6,809 bases of DNA from Hydrogenimonas sp. (GTDB lineage: Bacteria; Campylobacterota; Campylobacteria; Campylobacterales; Hydrogenimonadaceae): positions 1 through 6,809 of the forward strand of contig NZ_JAOZOZ010000084.1 in the NCBI RefSeq assembly GCF_029933015.1, in the 5' to 3' direction. Both the position numbers and the translations under genes were made by a program. Below, piece by piece: positions 5,348 to 6,809 of this stretch. Numbering within the stretch: the first letter of the stretch is position 1; each line of letters opens with the position of its first letter. The notes under the pieces were generated by a model. The model searched no databases. It worked only from the letters and a program-made list of their open reading frames with translations, and had not been told where the DNA came from.

Positions 5348-6784
5348 GTGGATCACAGAGCGAAGCATCACTCCCATCATCGAAGAGTGGAACGGAAAAA
5401 GATAGTGCTTTGGAGCCTCACCCTGCTGACGGGAGTTCTGATGTGGTTCATGCCGGTGCCGGAGGGGCTGAAGCCGGAGGCGTGGAGACTCTTCGCCGTC
5501 TTTTTCACGACCATCCTCTCCATCATCGTGGGCCTGCTGCCGATTCTGGTGGCGTCGGTGCTGGCGCTTTCGGTGACGGTGCTCAGCGGCCTTCTGAGTA
5601 CCGAGCAGGCTTACAGCGGATTTTCCCAGAATTTCATCCTGCTCATCGTCGTCGCCTTTCTCGTCTCCCAGGCGGTGGTCAAATCGGGACTCGGGAAACG
5701 GATCGCGATGCACATCATCCGCCGCTTCGGCCGCTCCACCCTGGGGCTTGCCTACTCGATGATGGCCACCGACATCATGATCGCGCCCGCTTTTCCCTCC
5801 AACACGGCGCGCTCGGGCGTCCTCTTTCCCATCGTCCAGTCGCTGGCCCACGACAGCGGCTCCAAAGTGGCCGATGGCACCCGCAAAAAGTTGGGAGCCT
5901 ATCTGATGATGAACATGATGGTGAGCCTCTCGATCAGTTCGACCATCTGGTTTACGGCGATGGCGGCCAATCCCCTCGGTGCCGAGATGGCGCGGAAATT
6001 CGGTGTCGAGATCACGTTCGGCAACTGGCTTCTGGCCGCCGTGGTGCCGGGTCTCGTCGCCTTTTTTCTGGCGCCTCTGGTCTTGATGAGGATCTATCCG
6101 CCGGACGTGAAGGAGACGCCCGACGCCCCGGCCAGGGCGCAGGAGGCGCTGGAGAAGATGGGGCCGGTCCACCGCAACGAGTGGATCACCGGCATCGTCT
6201 TCGTGACGATGGTCGTGCTATGGGCCCTTTCGGGCATCCTGCCCATCGACAAGACCGCCGTCGCTTTCGCCGGACTGGGTATTCTGATGGTGGCCAATAT
6301 CTTCACGATGGCCGACATGCGCCATCAGGGAGAGGCCCTCAGCACGCTGATCTGGTTTTCGGTGCTCTTTACCCTCAGCGCCTACCTCGACAGATTCGGC
6401 TTCATGGCCTATGTGGGGGAACACATCGCCCACGGTATCGAAGGGTTCGGCTGGCCCGTGGTCTACGGCGTGCTGATACTCGCCTATGTCCTGATCCACT
6501 ACCTCTTCGTCTCCCAGACGGCCCAGATGCTGGCTCTCTACGGCATCTTTCTCGAAGTGGGGATCAACGCCGGCGTACCGCCCATGCTGATGGCGTTGAT
6601 GCTGCTTTTCGCCACCAATTTCAACGCCGTCATCACACCCCAGGGATCCTCGGCCAACGTCATCTTCGTCAGTTCCGAATATATGACTTCCAAGGAGATC
6701 TACCGCAACGGCTTTTTCATGACGATGCTCAATACGGCGATCTTCATGGGGATCGGGACGTTTTGGATACTGTTGGTTTTTTGA
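5348..6784 (+). CDS. DASS-family (SLC13/CitT/DiT-like) anion transporter
   Basis: The product has 478 residues and is a divalent-anion:sodium symporter family protein of the CitT / plant 2-oxoglutarate-malate translocator (DiT) type. About a dozen hydrophobic segments run from residue 19 to the C-terminus. The two repeat-related substrate-loop motifs are visible: PSNTARSG at 150-157 and VSQTAQ at 388-393. Other DiT-like stretches are FPIVQSLAHDSGSK (160-173), RKKLGAYL (179-186) and the late FATNFNAVITPQGSSAN region (421-437). Likely substrates are di- or tricarboxylates, or glutamate in exchange for one; the exact substrate is not readable. I chose the GTG at 5348: AAGGAG at 5337-5342 lies five bases before it, whereas the ATG at 5294 lies in the -10 box. 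The cytoplasmic N-terminus is His-rich (MDHRAKHHSHH). It is transcribed divergently from the glutaminase-porin operon. No terminator is visible after it within the window. Confidence 0.92.
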   Translation: MDHRAKHHSHHRRVERKKIVLWSLTLLTGVLMWFMPVPEGLKPEAWRLFAVFFTTILSIIVGLLPILVASVLALSVTVLSGLLSTEQAYSGFSQNFILLIVVAFLVSQAVVKSGLGKRIAMHIIRRFGRSTLGLAYSMMATDIMIAPAFPSNTARSGVLFPIVQSLAHDSGSKVADGTRKKLGAYLMMNMMVSLSISSTIWFTAMAANPLGAEMARKFGVEITFGNWLLAAVVPGLVAFFLAPLVLMRIYPPDVKETPDAPARAQEALEKMGPVHRNEWITGIVFVTMVVLWALSGILPIDKTAVAFAGLGILMVANIFTMADMRHQGEALSTLIWFSVLFTLSAYLDRFGFMAYVGEHIAHGIEGFGWPVVYGVLILAYVLIHYLFVSQTAQMLALYGIFLEVGINAGVPPMLMALMLLFATNFNAVITPQGSSANVIFVSSEYMTSKEIYRNGFFMTMLNTAIFMGIGTFWILLVF

Positions 6785-6793
6785 GCAAGGGAT

Positions 6794-6809
6794 ACGGTGA
6801 ACGGTGAAC
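6794..6809. repeat. Start of a heptamer tandem repeat (ACGGTGA), cut by the window end
   Basis: ACGGTGA occurs at 6794-6800 and 6801-6807 and is followed by AC, so there are two full units and the start of a third when the window stops. It begins 10 bases after the transporter stop codon. Whether a longer array follows cannot be seen. Confidence 0.4.

Noticed and set aside
5410..6807. A 465-codon open frame overlapping the transporter in another + frame
   Set aside because: The product is rich in Arg, Gly, His, Pro and Asp with no membrane pattern, while the frame starting at 5348 encodes a clear DASS transporter.
1..6809. CRISPR arrays, tRNA or rRNA genes, insertion sequences
   Set aside because: I saw no spaced direct repeats, no cloverleaf-like or rRNA-like sequence, and no transposase or terminal inverted repeats.

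Overview
The window is a gene-dense piece of a bacterial chromosome with fairly high GC in the genes and AT-rich promoter gaps. Most of the promoters I can see have a good -10, often with an upstream TG (TGnTAnaAT type), and no convincing -35. That pattern, an OprD-like porin and several small lineage-specific membrane or exported proteins suggest a free-living Campylobacterota (epsilonproteobacterium). The assignment is an inference; nothing here fixes the genus.

Left part (1-1340, + strand): a two-gene unit encodes an 83-residue protein with a hydrophobic C-terminal tail and a 133-residue protein with two membrane segments and a very basic tail. A separately promoted gene for a 171-residue exported protein of unknown function follows. 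A hairpin with A/T flanks (1314-1339) lies between this gene and the convergent SPFH gene and probably serves both.

Middle part (1340-4150, - strand): a membrane-quality-control pair, an NfeD-family protein followed after 1 base by a stomatin/QmcA-type SPFH protein, has its own extended -10 promoter. Upstream of it is an OprD-like outer-membrane porin gene, which is the second gene of the glutaminase operon.

Right part (4161-6784): a serine-dependent glutaminase (GlsA family) with an intact active site and a twin-arginine-like signal peptide is encoded 10 bases upstream of the porin gene. A DASS-family (SLC13/CitT/DiT-like) anion transporter is transcribed divergently from it. The 146-base gap between them is AT-rich and holds divergent -10 elements around a perfect 7-7-7 inverted repeat.

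Read together, porin, exported glutaminase and DASS carrier form a plausible outer-membrane-to-cytoplasm route. Glutamine would enter the periplasm through the porin and be split to glutamate and ammonia there. The glutamate, or an exchange partner dicarboxylate, would be handled by the DASS carrier. GlsA-type glutaminases are normally cytoplasmic, so the exported form and this gene arrangement are the most interesting things in the window. The functional link is inferred from gene order. The window ends inside what looks like a heptamer tandem repeat.
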